DNA from: Bin55 sp965220235
GTDB lineage: Bacteria > Pseudomonadota > Gammaproteobacteria > Pseudomonadales > Azotimanducaceae
Direction of reading: 5' to 3'
Assembly: GCA_965220235.1 (NCBI GenBank)
Contig: OZ244815.1
Location: 1,550,001-1,614,000, forward strand
DNA length: 64,000 bases
Shown piece after piece: positions 34,416 through 42,831 of the stretch. The notes under the pieces were generated by a model. It was not told the origin of the DNA. It made no database searches and saw only the letters and a list, made by a program, of their open reading frames with translations. Each line of letters starts with the position of its first letter. The first letter of the stretch is position 1. Position numbers and translations under genes: made by a program.

Positions 34416-35510
34416 CTACAACTTCACGTTCTTAAAGATCTTGGCGTCCTTCCGCGCAATCTCGAAAGCGGTCTTCCCTTTCTTGTTGATGATCGTTGGA
34501 TCCGCACCCGCTGTCAACAATGCTTCTGCCGCTTCTACCATACCTTCATACGTGGCGCGGTGCAACGGCGTGCGCCCTTTTTTGTCTTGCGTATTCAAAT
34601 CAGCACCTGCGTTAGCTAACAAACTGATGACACTGGCTTGATTCAGTTCTGATGCAAGCTGCACTGGTGTCCGGTGTGAGCGATTGAGTGCGTTTGGGTC
34701 AGCGCCGTGATTCAGTAATAATTGGGTTGTCTCTGCCGCGCCTGCACGCGCAGACCAATGTAACGCGGTCATATCAAACTCCAGCGCTTTGCGAGCTAAC
34801 GTAGCATTTTCGGCAAGGAGCGCTTCGACTCGAGTTACATCATCTAGCGCACTGGCGGAACCAATGTCGTAGTACGCTCCATCCACGATTAGCAATTCAG
34901 CAACCGTTCGATGTTCTTCCAGTGTACCGAGCTTTGGTGGCGACACGGCTTCTTGGAGCGATGTCTCTCCGCGTTCACCATTGCTCTTGATTCGTAATTC
35001 ATGGTGTTTGCCAACACCGTATTTGATGAGTAAAGATGCTAAGGGAACGGATCCGCGATATGCTGCCCAATACATCAGCGAAATATTGTCCGGCCAACCT
35101 ACGTGCGGTTTCTTAACCGACACGCAAGTTGCGTCGACGACACCTGATTCGAATAGCGCTTGTAAGGTGTCCACCGCATCCGCCCAGGCAGCCTCGTGCA
35201 TGGTGTTGTAGACATCTTGCGCCATGTGGAGTGGCACGTCGTGCTGTAGTAGAAACGCGACTGCAGGTCCGCAGCCCTTCATGCCGACGATTGTGTTGAG
35301 CAGTCGCGGACCGATCGTTTCTAAGACGCGAGGATGCTGGCTGAGGATTTCACTCATGCGCTGCGGGTTTGGGAACCCTTGCCACTGCCCGGGACTTACA
35401 CCAAGCGCGGCGATGATCATTCCTCGTTCAGGCTCGCCTAGTTCATGACGAGGTTCGTCACGATGAAAGAAATCTGACTGAAATCGTCTGATCGGATCGA
35501 CAACTCGCAT
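34416..35510 (-). CDS. Ankyrin-repeat protein
   Basis: The 364-residue protein has no signal peptide. Ankyrin-like units occur through most of its length and are clearest near the C-terminus: DMTALHWSARAGAAETTQLL (about 243), HRTPVQLASELNQASVISLL and GRTPLHRATYEGMVEAAEAL, each followed by NAGADLN- or TAGADPT-type turns. The N-terminal 80 residues are not repeats. Ankyrin arrays bind other proteins; the partner is unknown. It lies 15 bases downstream of holC on the same strand and may be cotranscribed. A second, distantly related ankyrin protein is encoded at 61192-62298. Confidence 0.85.
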   Translation of the reverse strand: MRVVDPIRRFQSDFFHRDEPRHELGEPERGMIIAALGVSPGQWQGFPNPQRMSEILSQHPRVLETIGPRLLNTIVGMKGCGPAVAFLLQHDVPLHMAQDVYNTMHEAAWADAVDTLQALFESGVVDATCVSVKKPHVGWPDNISLMYWAAYRGSVPLASLLIKYGVGKHHELRIKSNGERGETSLQEAVSPPKLGTLEEHRTVAELLIVDGAYYDIGSASALDDVTRVEALLAENATLARKALEFDMTALHWSARAGAAETTQLLLNHGADPNALNRSHRTPVQLASELNQASVISLLANAGADLNTQDKKGRTPLHRATYEGMVEAAEALLTAGADPTIINKKGKTAFEIARKDAKIFKNVKL

Positions 35511-35525
35511 CTCGATTAAAAATCC

Positions 35526-35969
35526 TTAGCCAAGTTTGATCGAGTGGTGCTGAACTGTGCAGTTCAACTGCTCATAGTGATTATGGCGAGCGCGTGCAGA
35601 ATCAGATTCGTTCGGCATGACAATCTCAAATATGCGTTCGAACTTTCCAGCGATCGGAACCGCCTGACCCGTCAGGTTTATTAGAACGTAGTGACTATCT
35701 TCAGGCAATTCGTTGTGAACACGAACGTGATTGTGATGAGAAGGTTGCTCGGATCCATGTACATGTGGAATAAACCGATTGGGAGGGAATTCCCATAGTA
35801 GGTCGTCAATCCTCTTGGAGTCCTCCTCTCTGGCCGTCAAAATAAACACAGTCTTCGCCCTCTCATACGCTTGTGACGCGAGACGGCACGCAGTCTTGAA
35901 TTTCGCGTCTACATCAACTCGATCAAGTTCGTAGAAGCTCACACTTGCGAGTTCGATATCGTTCTTCAA
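35526..35969 (-). CDS. holC: DNA polymerase III chi subunit
   Basis: The 147-residue protein has the HolC pattern: VSFYELDRVD at the start, CRLASQAYERAKTVFIL, IDDLLWEFPPNRFIPH and HYVLINLTGQ. Chi links the clamp loader to single-strand-binding protein at the replication fork. The start is TTG 35969, with no better alternative. Many gammaproteobacteria have lptGF divergent from pepA-holC-valS. Here lptF is divergent directly from holC with 204 bases between, so pepA is missing from its usual place and valS lies elsewhere. Confidence 0.85.
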   Translation of the reverse strand: MKNDIELASVSFYELDRVDVDAKFKTACRLASQAYERAKTVFILTAREEDSKRIDDLLWEFPPNRFIPHVHGSEQPSHHNHVRVHNELPEDSHYVLINLTGQAVPIAGKFERIFEIVMPNESDSARARHNHYEQLNCTVQHHSIKLG

Positions 35970-36173
35970 TTCGTGTGTCTAAACTGTTTATTTGTTGGCG
36001 CCAATTTTCGCTGATTGTTCTGTGGATGAAACAAGCACAATTCAGAGTCCCATATCAGATTCTGCTGCATTTTTTCGAAGAAGATGTGTCGTTCTTCAAT
36101 CTTTGATTCAAGAGCAAAGAAAGCGACGATCGCGACATGCTTCTGGTTCGAGCGTAGGAGCTCGCGACAGTAA

Positions 36174-37244
36174 ATGATTGATGTCGGCGTTGCACCACGG
36201 TACTGTCTTCGCGAACTCCTTGCCGTCTTTGCCGTGGTGTTCTTCGTACTCATGCTCATCAGCCTCGGGAGTCGCTTTACGGGTTATTTACAGGATGCTG
36301 CCGCTGGTGAACTCGCGCCCGAGGTCCTATGGCTGGTGCTCGCACTCAAGATGCCCGATTTCCTCCAGATCGTTATCCCTTTCAGTCTGTATCTGTCGAT
36401 ATTGCTTACCATCGGACGCTTAGATGCTGACAGTGAGATGCCAATCTTCCAGATTGCCGACGTAGGTCCTTTGCGCCTACTATCTTGGTTCGCATGGGTA
36501 GTGATTCCGGTCGTCGCGTTTATTGCGTACTTCAGTTTTGTCGTTACCCCGGACGCTCGAGCCAAATTTCTCGACGTGATTACATCTCAAGAGGTCGTGA
36601 GCGAATTTGATGTCATCAAACCGGACACGTTTCGCTCGTTTGATAACGGACAAAGCGTGAGCTACATGGGTCAGGTTGACCGCGAAGCAATGACGATCGG
36701 CGACGTATTTCTGCAAGAAAGGACACCGTCTACTAATGTCACGGTGCTGGCTGATCGAGGGCAGTACTACGTAGAACCTGAAACGGGCATTCGATATCTT
36801 GAACTCTTCTCCGGTCATCGTTACGCACAGAACGATTCAGATCGGGGATATAGCGTCGCGTCGTTTGATAGCATGACGCAGCGCGTAGAGATCGAAGCGG
36901 TCGATCGTCTAAGAGACGACCCTTCTCGTATTCCGTCTGCTGAGCTCAATCGTGATGACCCTACGGAACGATTAGAGTGGCATTGGCGCTTAGCGATGCC
37001 CATCATGACATTCATTGTCGCATTCATCGCAGTGGGGCTTGGACGAATCAAACCACGCTCAGGTCGTTTTGGAAAGATCCTTCCCGGATTACTCATTTTC
37101 GTTGCGTACTACGCGTTAATCCTAGGATCGATGAATCAACTTCAGACCAGTACAACCTGGTCTACGATAGGCTTTTGGCCAGTACATCTATTGATGGGCT
37201 TAGTCGGAATCTACTTCGTGCGCAAGAACTGGCGACCCATATGA
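36174..37244 (+). CDS. lptF: LPS export permease LptF
   Basis: This 356-residue inner-membrane protein of the LptF/LptG family has three N-terminal helices (LLAVFAVVFFVLMLISL, then ALKMPDFLQIVIPFSLYLSI), a periplasmic beta-jellyroll (about 130-265) and three C-terminal helices. With LptG and the LptB ATPase it extracts lipopolysaccharide from the inner membrane and passes it to LptC. The lptG start overlaps its stop (ATGA). TAGGAG lies 13 bases before the chosen ATG, slightly far. Confidence 0.93.
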   Translation: MIDVGVAPRYCLRELLAVFAVVFFVLMLISLGSRFTGYLQDAAAGELAPEVLWLVLALKMPDFLQIVIPFSLYLSILLTIGRLDADSEMPIFQIADVGPLRLLSWFAWVVIPVVAFIAYFSFVVTPDARAKFLDVITSQEVVSEFDVIKPDTFRSFDNGQSVSYMGQVDREAMTIGDVFLQERTPSTNVTVLADRGQYYVEPETGIRYLELFSGHRYAQNDSDRGYSVASFDSMTQRVEIEAVDRLRDDPSRIPSAELNRDDPTERLEWHWRLAMPIMTFIVAFIAVGLGRIKPRSGRFGKILPGLLIFVAYYALILGSMNQLQTSTTWSTIGFWPVHLLMGLVGIYFVRKNWRPI

Positions 37245-38287
37245 ACATCAAGTTGATGGACTGGTACATCGGCAGGACGTTGTTTCTGGCGATGGTCGTC
37301 GTGACATTGTGCGGCGGCTTGTTGATGTTTGTGTTTACGTTACTCGATGCTCTGCCGGATGCCGAAGAGCAAGGTGGCTTTCTCGCTGCATTAGGTCAAA
37401 CCATGAGGACCATGCCAAGGAAGATCGAGGAACTTGCGCCTTTCGCTATTTTCTTAGGTGTCCTCATCGGGATGGGAAACCTATCTTCGAATTCCGAGCT
37501 GACAGTTTTGCGTAGTACTGGAGTTTCAGTAACTCGTTTATTCGTGTCATCGTGTATTCCAAGTGTCCTCATGATTGTTTTCGCCCAAACATTGATTCCA
37601 CTGATGTTCGCAGCAGATGAACGCGGAACCGCATCTCGGAGCAGTCAGATCGCAGGTGCATGGGTTAGAGAGGGCGATACGTTTACTCGTATTGGTTCGA
37701 TCAATGCGGTGCAGTCACTGGAAGAGATTTCTCAATACGAACTTGACGACGCAGGTCAGTTGATAACGGTTCGGGAAGCAGAATCGGCTCGTCCTAAAGG
37801 ACAGCAAGACGGTTGGGACCTCGAAAACGTCACGAATACCGAGTTTGAAGCAGATCGCGTCGCGGTTTCACGACCTCAAACCGCAACGTGGGATACGCCG
37901 CGTTCTGCGGATTCCTTGATGAGCGCGTTCACAACTGAGCCACGCAAGATGTCGACGATCCAGCTCTACGAGCAGATCGCGGATCTCCGCAAAGCAGGTG
38001 AGGACCCGAAGGAATATCAGATCGAGTTCTGGTTGAAACTCACAAAGCCTCTAAGTGTTCTAGGGTTAGTACTCATTGCAATCGGATTCGTCGTTGGGTC
38101 GACGCGGGAAATGGGTATGGGAGCTAGGCTTACGTTTGGGATTGCCGTAGGGTTCGCGTTTCATTATTTTCAAACGTTGGTGGCACCGGTAACTGTCGTT
38201 TTTGCACTACCCCCTGCGGTTGCGATCAGCGTTCCCATTGTTCTGGTATGGGCAATCGGTTTGGTGTTACTGCAGCGAATCCGATAG
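37241..38287 (+). CDS. lptG: LPS export permease LptG
   Basis: The 348-residue partner of LptF starts MNIKLMDWYIGRTLFLAM at ATG 37241, which overlaps the lptF stop by four bases; the frame is open further upstream, but that stretch is lptF in another frame. PRKIEELAPFAIFLGVLIGMGNL is the helix pair after the first membrane span, followed by a periplasmic domain and three C-terminal helices. It works in the LptB2FG complex. The gltX gene follows after 53 bases. Confidence 0.93.
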   Translation: MNIKLMDWYIGRTLFLAMVVVTLCGGLLMFVFTLLDALPDAEEQGGFLAALGQTMRTMPRKIEELAPFAIFLGVLIGMGNLSSNSELTVLRSTGVSVTRLFVSSCIPSVLMIVFAQTLIPLMFAADERGTASRSSQIAGAWVREGDTFTRIGSINAVQSLEEISQYELDDAGQLITVREAESARPKGQQDGWDLENVTNTEFEADRVAVSRPQTATWDTPRSADSLMSAFTTEPRKMSTIQLYEQIADLRKAGEDPKEYQIEFWLKLTKPLSVLGLVLIAIGFVVGSTREMGMGARLTFGIAVGFAFHYFQTLVAPVTVVFALPPAVAISVPIVLVWAIGLVLLQRIR

Positions 38288-38340
38288 AGGCTACTAACAA
38301 ATCTCTTTTTATAATCGGTCGCCACCTTTAAACCCGTCGT

Positions 38341-39825
38341 ATGTCCGTTAGAACGCGCGTCGCGCCGTCGCCTACAGGTACGCCTCACCTCGGCACCGCA
38401 TACATCGCGTTGTTCAATAAAGCGTTCGCGGAACAACAAGGCGGCGACTTCATCCTGCGTATTGAAGACTCCGATGCAGCGCGAAGTTCAAAGCAGTCTG
38501 AAACGGATATCCTTGATGCGTTGAAATGGCTGAATCTGCATTGGGATGAAGGTCCTGATATCGACGGACCCAGTGGTCCGTATCGAGTCAGCGAACGCCT
38601 TCCAAATTATGAATCTCACGCGGAGGAGTTAATCGGAACGGGTGGGGCGTTTCGATGCTTCTGTACTCCTGAGCGCCTTGATGACGTTCGACGCGAGCAA
38701 CAACGACGTGGTGAAACGCCGAAGTACGATGGTCATTGTCTCTCTTTGAGCGACGACGAAGTCCGTCGTCGTGTCGATGCTGGTGAACCGCACGTGGTCC
38801 GATTACGCGTACCTGAGTCGGGTGATTGTGTCTTTACCGACCAGATTCGCGGTGAGATTTCGATTCCTTGGCAGCAGGTTGATATGCAAGTGCTGGTGAA
38901 GTCGGATGGCTTTCCGACTTACCACCTTTGCGCGACGGTCGACGACCATCTGATGGGTATCACGCACATCCTAAGAGGCGAAGAGTGGATATCTTCTTGC
39001 CCGAAGCATGTGTTGATCTACGACTATTTCGGTTGGCAATTTCAGGAACTATTCCACTTGCCGCTGTTGCGAAACAAAGACCAGTCGAAAATGTCGAAGC
39101 GCAAGAATCCGACTGGGATCAACTACTACCGAGATCGTGGTTATTTACCGGAGGCATTGTTGAACTATCTCGCGACGATGGGGTGGTCGATGCCTGATGA
39201 ACGCGAACAGTTCAGTTATGTCGATTTCGTGAAAAACCTAGATCTTGGACGAATCACACCGAGAGGTCCAGTATTCGATGTAGAAAAGTTGGATTGGCTC
39301 AATGGATGCTACATACGAGATTTGTCTGACGATCAGTTCCAAAATCGTTTCGCATCTTGGGCTGGAGACGAGGAACGATTCCGGAAGATCGTTACGATGC
39401 TCAAAGCGCGTACGGAACGATTTGACCAGGTACTACCGCAGGTTGATTACATCGTAGGGGATCGTCAACCGATCGAAAAGGACGCTTTCTCGCATAAATC
39501 ACTTTCAGAAGAGGAAGTAGTGAAGATTCTGGATTTCGCGGCGCGTGTCTTAGAAGAACTGTCGTCTTGGACGAGTGGCGCGATCGGTGAAGCGTTACGA
39601 ACAACCGCTGAAAAGAGTGGCTATCAGATGCGCGATTTTGTTGCGCCTTTGTTCATCGCGTTATCGGGTCGTAGCGTGGCTTTACCTCTATTCGACTCTA
39701 TTGAAGTGTTAGGTCTCGAACTCACACGTGCGCGCTTGCGCTCCGCAATTGAGATACTCGGCGGCGTTTCGAACAAAAAGCTGAAAAAGCTAGACAAAGA
39801 GTGGGCTAAGCTGGACTTAGCTTAG
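38341..39825 (+). CDS. gltX: Glutamyl-tRNA synthetase
   Basis: This 494-residue class I synthetase has the HIGH box as TPHLGTAYIALFN (His 16), LRIEDSDAARS for Glu recognition, and the KMSKS loop as SKMSKRKNPTG (about 252). The anticodon-binding helical region fills the last 170 residues. It charges tRNA-Glu and feeds tetrapyrrole synthesis through Glu-tRNA. Its position after lptFG is not a common arrangement I can name. Confidence 0.96.
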   Translation: MSVRTRVAPSPTGTPHLGTAYIALFNKAFAEQQGGDFILRIEDSDAARSSKQSETDILDALKWLNLHWDEGPDIDGPSGPYRVSERLPNYESHAEELIGTGGAFRCFCTPERLDDVRREQQRRGETPKYDGHCLSLSDDEVRRRVDAGEPHVVRLRVPESGDCVFTDQIRGEISIPWQQVDMQVLVKSDGFPTYHLCATVDDHLMGITHILRGEEWISSCPKHVLIYDYFGWQFQELFHLPLLRNKDQSKMSKRKNPTGINYYRDRGYLPEALLNYLATMGWSMPDEREQFSYVDFVKNLDLGRITPRGPVFDVEKLDWLNGCYIRDLSDDQFQNRFASWAGDEERFRKIVTMLKARTERFDQVLPQVDYIVGDRQPIEKDAFSHKSLSEEEVVKILDFAARVLEELSSWTSGAIGEALRTTAEKSGYQMRDFVAPLFIALSGRSVALPLFDSIEVLGLELTRARLRSAIEILGGVSNKKLKKLDKEWAKLDLA

Positions 39826-39846
39826 CCTATTCTTGTGCGTTTGCAC

Positions 39847-40785
39847 CTAGAGCAGTGTTAGTAGCTCACGAAGTCCGTTGACGGCTTTAGCTTCCGCTTC
39901 TTCCGCAGCTCTAACGGCTTCTTTTTGGGTTTCCTTTGCTTGCTGAATATCGGAAGCTCTCAGCATTGAGTCCGCTGCATCGCGGTAATTGGCAGCGATG
40001 TCTCGAATAAGGTCCGCTGATTCCTTCATGGTGACCGCCAGTTCGTCAAAGTAGCTTGCCGCCATCGCCTTGCACTCACCCCAAACGACGGCATTCCACC
40101 ATGCGCCATGCTGGTTGCCATGCCCGCCATCGATGGCTTTGATCCAGTTAGGGTATGAGGCTTCACCAATCCGATAAAGCTCGCTGTGGCTACTAGGCGG
40201 CGAGCTATCCCAGATGTCGATCGCATACTGGATGGCCGGTTTTAGAACTTCGTGAGGGAAGTCTCTGATCGAATCATTCTTCGATACAGCGAATGCTGTG
40301 AGTGGTACGCCCGAGTCGAATCCTTCCCAAGAGCCGTACTTCAGCCGCGGAGGAGTAGTGTCCGCCATCCGATCCCAAGGTTGTGTCAGCAGAAATCCTT
40401 CCTCGTCAAATCCGTAGACTGTTTGATGGTCCATACATTCGAGAGTACATACTTTGCCGTCAATTAAGGCTTGTTGGATTGAGCTATCGAAAGCCTCGCG
40501 TTGTTCCTTAGTCGCACTATGCGGTAATACGAATCCGAGCACCTCAATGTCGAGATTTAAATTTGAAAAGAGCTCCAACATCGGTGTCGTTTCCCAGACG
40601 TATGGTCCGCTAGGGCACAGTTCAGCGTGTATGTTCGTAACGAATGCGTGACCTGAGCCGACAAAAAGCTCCGCCGTAGACCAGGGTAGTTCAAAGTAAG
40701 AACTAGCTGATTGCATGACGCCGAGATGAGAGGTGTTTAACGGCGGTTGTATAACGTCTATTTGTTGGGAAGAAGGTGCGTCCAT
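39847..40785 (-). CDS. Unrecognised protein, possibly papain-like (C39/BtrH-type) fold
   Basis: The roughly 312-residue protein has no signal peptide. The first 190 residues alternate short strands and include VGSGHAFVTNIH, VYGFDEEGFLLTQPW and a Cys-containing KVCTLECMD. This order loosely recalls BtrH or C39-like domains, in which a bound or processed peptide is handled, but the usual N-terminal nucleophile Cys is not obvious. The last 70 residues form a long amphipathic helix rich in Ala, Glu and Lys, probably a coiled coil. ATG 40785 is preferred over TTG 40791. It faces the divergent tRNA gene; gltX is convergent. Confidence 0.6.
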   Translation of the reverse strand: MDAPSSQQIDVIQPPLNTSHLGVMQSASSYFELPWSTAELFVGSGHAFVTNIHAELCPSGPYVWETTPMLELFSNLNLDIEVLGFVLPHSATKEQREAFDSSIQQALIDGKVCTLECMDHQTVYGFDEEGFLLTQPWDRMADTTPPRLKYGSWEGFDSGVPLTAFAVSKNDSIRDFPHEVLKPAIQYAIDIWDSSPPSSHSELYRIGEASYPNWIKAIDGGHGNQHGAWWNAVVWGECKAMAASYFDELAVTMKESADLIRDIAANYRDAADSMLRASDIQQAKETQKEAVRAAEEAEAKAVNGLRELLTLL

Positions 40786-40823
40786 ACTCAATCTCGTTAG
40801 ATCGGTGATTGGATTCTCAATTC

Positions 40824-40829
40824 TATAAT
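40824..40829 (+). promoter_or_regulatory. Consensus -10 box of tRNA-Ala
   Basis: A perfect TATAAT lies 13 bases before the first base of the mature tRNA, so transcription should start at about -6. A -35 box at the right spacing is not evident. Confidence 0.5.
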
Positions 40830-40842
40830 CGTCTCGAACGGA

Positions 40843-40918
40843 GGGGCCATAGCTCAGCTGGGAGAGCGCAACAATGGCATTGTTGAGGTCGGCGGTTCGA
40901 TCCCGCCTGGCTCCACCA
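40843..40918 (+). tRNA. tRNA-Ala (anticodon GGC)
   Basis: The 76-base cloverleaf folds fully. The acceptor GGGGCCA pairs with TGGCTCC with one G-T pair. The D-arm is GCTC...GAGC. The anticodon stem CAACA/TGTTG holds loop ATGGCAT with anticodon GGC at 40876-40878, and the T-arm is GGCGG-TTCGATC-CCGCC. The 3' CCA is encoded. It decodes GCC and GCU. Confidence 0.97.
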
Positions 40919-40941
40919 CCGATTTGGCATCATGTCAAGGG

Positions 40942-41364
40942 CTATTTAGCTTCGACAATTTCTATGCTTACGCCGTCCGGTGCGGCAACATAGCAAAGCC
41001 AGTTCTTCGGCGTAAATTCCCACGGCTCGACCGAAAATTGAGCGCCACGCGAGCGCAATTCATCGCAATACGCGCGCAAGTCACCGTTGTAGGTGTATCC
41101 GAAGTGATCCGTTCCCCATTCGTTGTGACTTGAATAGTCTGCGTATTCTTGCATAGGGGATGCTTCGCCTGGTACTTCGCCGCTTCGCTGACCGCGAACG
41201 AGTAGGGTCATTCCACCAAGGTTTACACTAATCTGGGGCGCGTTGCGTGTTTGGTAGCTTGCCTTGATTTCTGCACCAAGCACATCTACGTACCACTTCG
41301 CGGTTGCCTCTGGATCCTTTGCGATCAGGTGGATGTGGTCAAAAGTTAATTCGTCTGTTGCCAT
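40942..41364 (-). CDS. VOC (glyoxalase/dioxygenase superfamily) protein
   Basis: The 140-residue protein has two beta-alpha-beta-beta-beta units of the vicinal-oxygen-chelate fold. FDHIHLIAKDPEATAKWYVD gives the first metal His, GTDHFGYTYN the second, and SIEIVEAK the closing Glu. Members isomerise, cleave or epimerise substrates held on a divalent metal; the substrate is unknown. ATG 41364 is chosen because GGAGAG lies seven bases upstream; a longer TTG-started frame exists from 41385. Transcription runs towards the tRNA gene. Confidence 0.85.
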   Translation of the reverse strand: MATDELTFDHIHLIAKDPEATAKWYVDVLGAEIKASYQTRNAPQISVNLGGMTLLVRGQRSGEVPGEASPMQEYADYSSHNEWGTDHFGYTYNGDLRAYCDELRSRGAQFSVEPWEFTPKNWLCYVAAPDGVSIEIVEAK

Positions 41365-41543
41365 CGCGACTCTCCGGTTTCTCACTCAAGTGCAAGGAAT
41401 TTTCTACTAGACGGAATTTTCGGCAGAACGTAACGAGCAGATCTTGTCCCGATACGCGAAAAAAGCGTCAGCTAATCACTTGTGAAAAAGGAATAGCTCG
41501 CTAACATGACAAAGAGCTTGTTTACGGAAGTAGGGAACAAGAA

Positions 41544-42683
41544 GTGATTGAATGGCTTGGCATTGGTCACCTATTTGAGCTTTCGCGCACAGAAGCGATC
41601 GCTGGATTTTTCACGCCGTTGGCGATTTTTCTTGCGTTCTTTGTTGCACAAATGATCTTACCGGGTAGAAAAGTACCCGGCTACGTAATCAATACGGAGA
41701 CTGGTGAACCTCGAAACTACCGACTAAATGGACTTCTGGTGTTCGTTATCCTGCTGATTGTGTGGGCATTTGAGCTAGGCGGGTTACCGCGCGACTGGTT
41801 CTATCGATCGTCTGTATACGCGGTCGCCGGCGGAACAGTCCTCACCTTCGTGATATCGCTTCTAACGGTGTATACCCAGCCAGCGAGTGACGGAAAAAAT
41901 CCGCTATACGCACTTTGGGACGGTCGTGTGCAGGAGTTGTCCTTTTTCAATGAGCGCTTTGACGTAAAGATGTATTGCTATGTTGTAGGTGGTGCGATGC
42001 TCTCGCTCAACGCACTCTCGGGTGCCGCTTACCACTACGAGATCTTTGGGAGTAATGCTAATCCAGGCGTCTACCTATATGCGGCGTTCTTTACTCTTTA
42101 CATACTGGATTATTTCATCTTCGAGCGTGTTCAACTCTATACGTTTGACATCATTCATGAACGCATGGGATTCAAGATGCTCTGGGGTGGATTGATCGTA
42201 TACGGTTGGCTATTTATCTTGCCGTTATGGGGTTTGGCTGCGTATCCGAATCCCGGTTTTACAGAAGGGTGGACGTACTTCTGGCTTATCGGAACCGCGG
42301 TTCTATTTCTCAGTGGTTGGTGCATTTCGCGAGGTGCCAACATGCAGAAATACACATTTAAGCGTTGGCCCGAGCGTAAGTTCCTCGGTATCTTTGAACC
42401 GGAATACATCGAAGCGGGTGAACGAAAAATCCTCTGTAGTGGATTTTGGGGTGCATCCAGGCATATGAACTACTTTGGTGAGATGCTTCTAGCACTTGCT
42501 GTTGCGCTCTCGTTCGGTTACTTCACGAATTTGTGGGCCTGGACTTACTTCATCTTCATCGTTGGCTTGTTTATCCCACGAGAACGGTTCGACTACAAGC
42601 TGTGTGAAGAGAAGTACGGCGCTGAAAAATGGGCTGAATATCGGCAGCGCGTGAAATACCGGATCATCCCGGGAATTTACTGA
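41544..42683 (+). CDS. ERG4/ERG24-family sterol reductase-like membrane protein
   Basis: This 379-residue protein has about nine hydrophobic segments. Its C-terminal half matches the sterol C14/C24/C7 reductase signature closely: ISRGANMQKYTFKRWPE, ILCSGFWGASRHMNYFGEM, PRERFDYKLCEEKYG and VKYRIIPGIY. An earlier PLYALWDGRVQE...FDVKM block corresponds to the YDFWxGRELNPR region of the eukaryotic enzymes. The family reduces sterol double bonds with NADPH in membranes. Bacterial members are scarce. No squalene or sterol synthesis gene is present here, so the true substrate is open. It begins at GTG 41544 after AGGGAACAAGAA. Confidence 0.85.
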   Translation: MIEWLGIGHLFELSRTEAIAGFFTPLAIFLAFFVAQMILPGRKVPGYVINTETGEPRNYRLNGLLVFVILLIVWAFELGGLPRDWFYRSSVYAVAGGTVLTFVISLLTVYTQPASDGKNPLYALWDGRVQELSFFNERFDVKMYCYVVGGAMLSLNALSGAAYHYEIFGSNANPGVYLYAAFFTLYILDYFIFERVQLYTFDIIHERMGFKMLWGGLIVYGWLFILPLWGLAAYPNPGFTEGWTYFWLIGTAVLFLSGWCISRGANMQKYTFKRWPERKFLGIFEPEYIEAGERKILCSGFWGASRHMNYFGEMLLALAVALSFGYFTNLWAWTYFIFIVGLFIPRERFDYKLCEEKYGAEKWAEYRQRVKYRIIPGIY

Positions 42684-42831
42684 ACACGACGAACGATCTA
42701 GCGACCAGAATTAGTTTGAAAATTAGTGATGCCCGCAGTTTCGATGCTTCTTGAAGCAAATCGAGTTTCCAGTTGTCCAACAACTCGATCATCAGAAAGT
42801 CAGGCATGATTGTGTTTCGAGAAGTTAAGCG

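Noticed and set aside
35966..36259. 97-codon minus-strand frame between holC and lptF
   Set aside because: It covers the lptF start antisense and has no resemblance to pepA or another family.
36977..37240. 88-codon N-terminal extension of lptG
   Set aside because: It lies within lptF in another frame. The ATG at 37241 gives the normal LptG N-terminus and overlaps the lptF stop.
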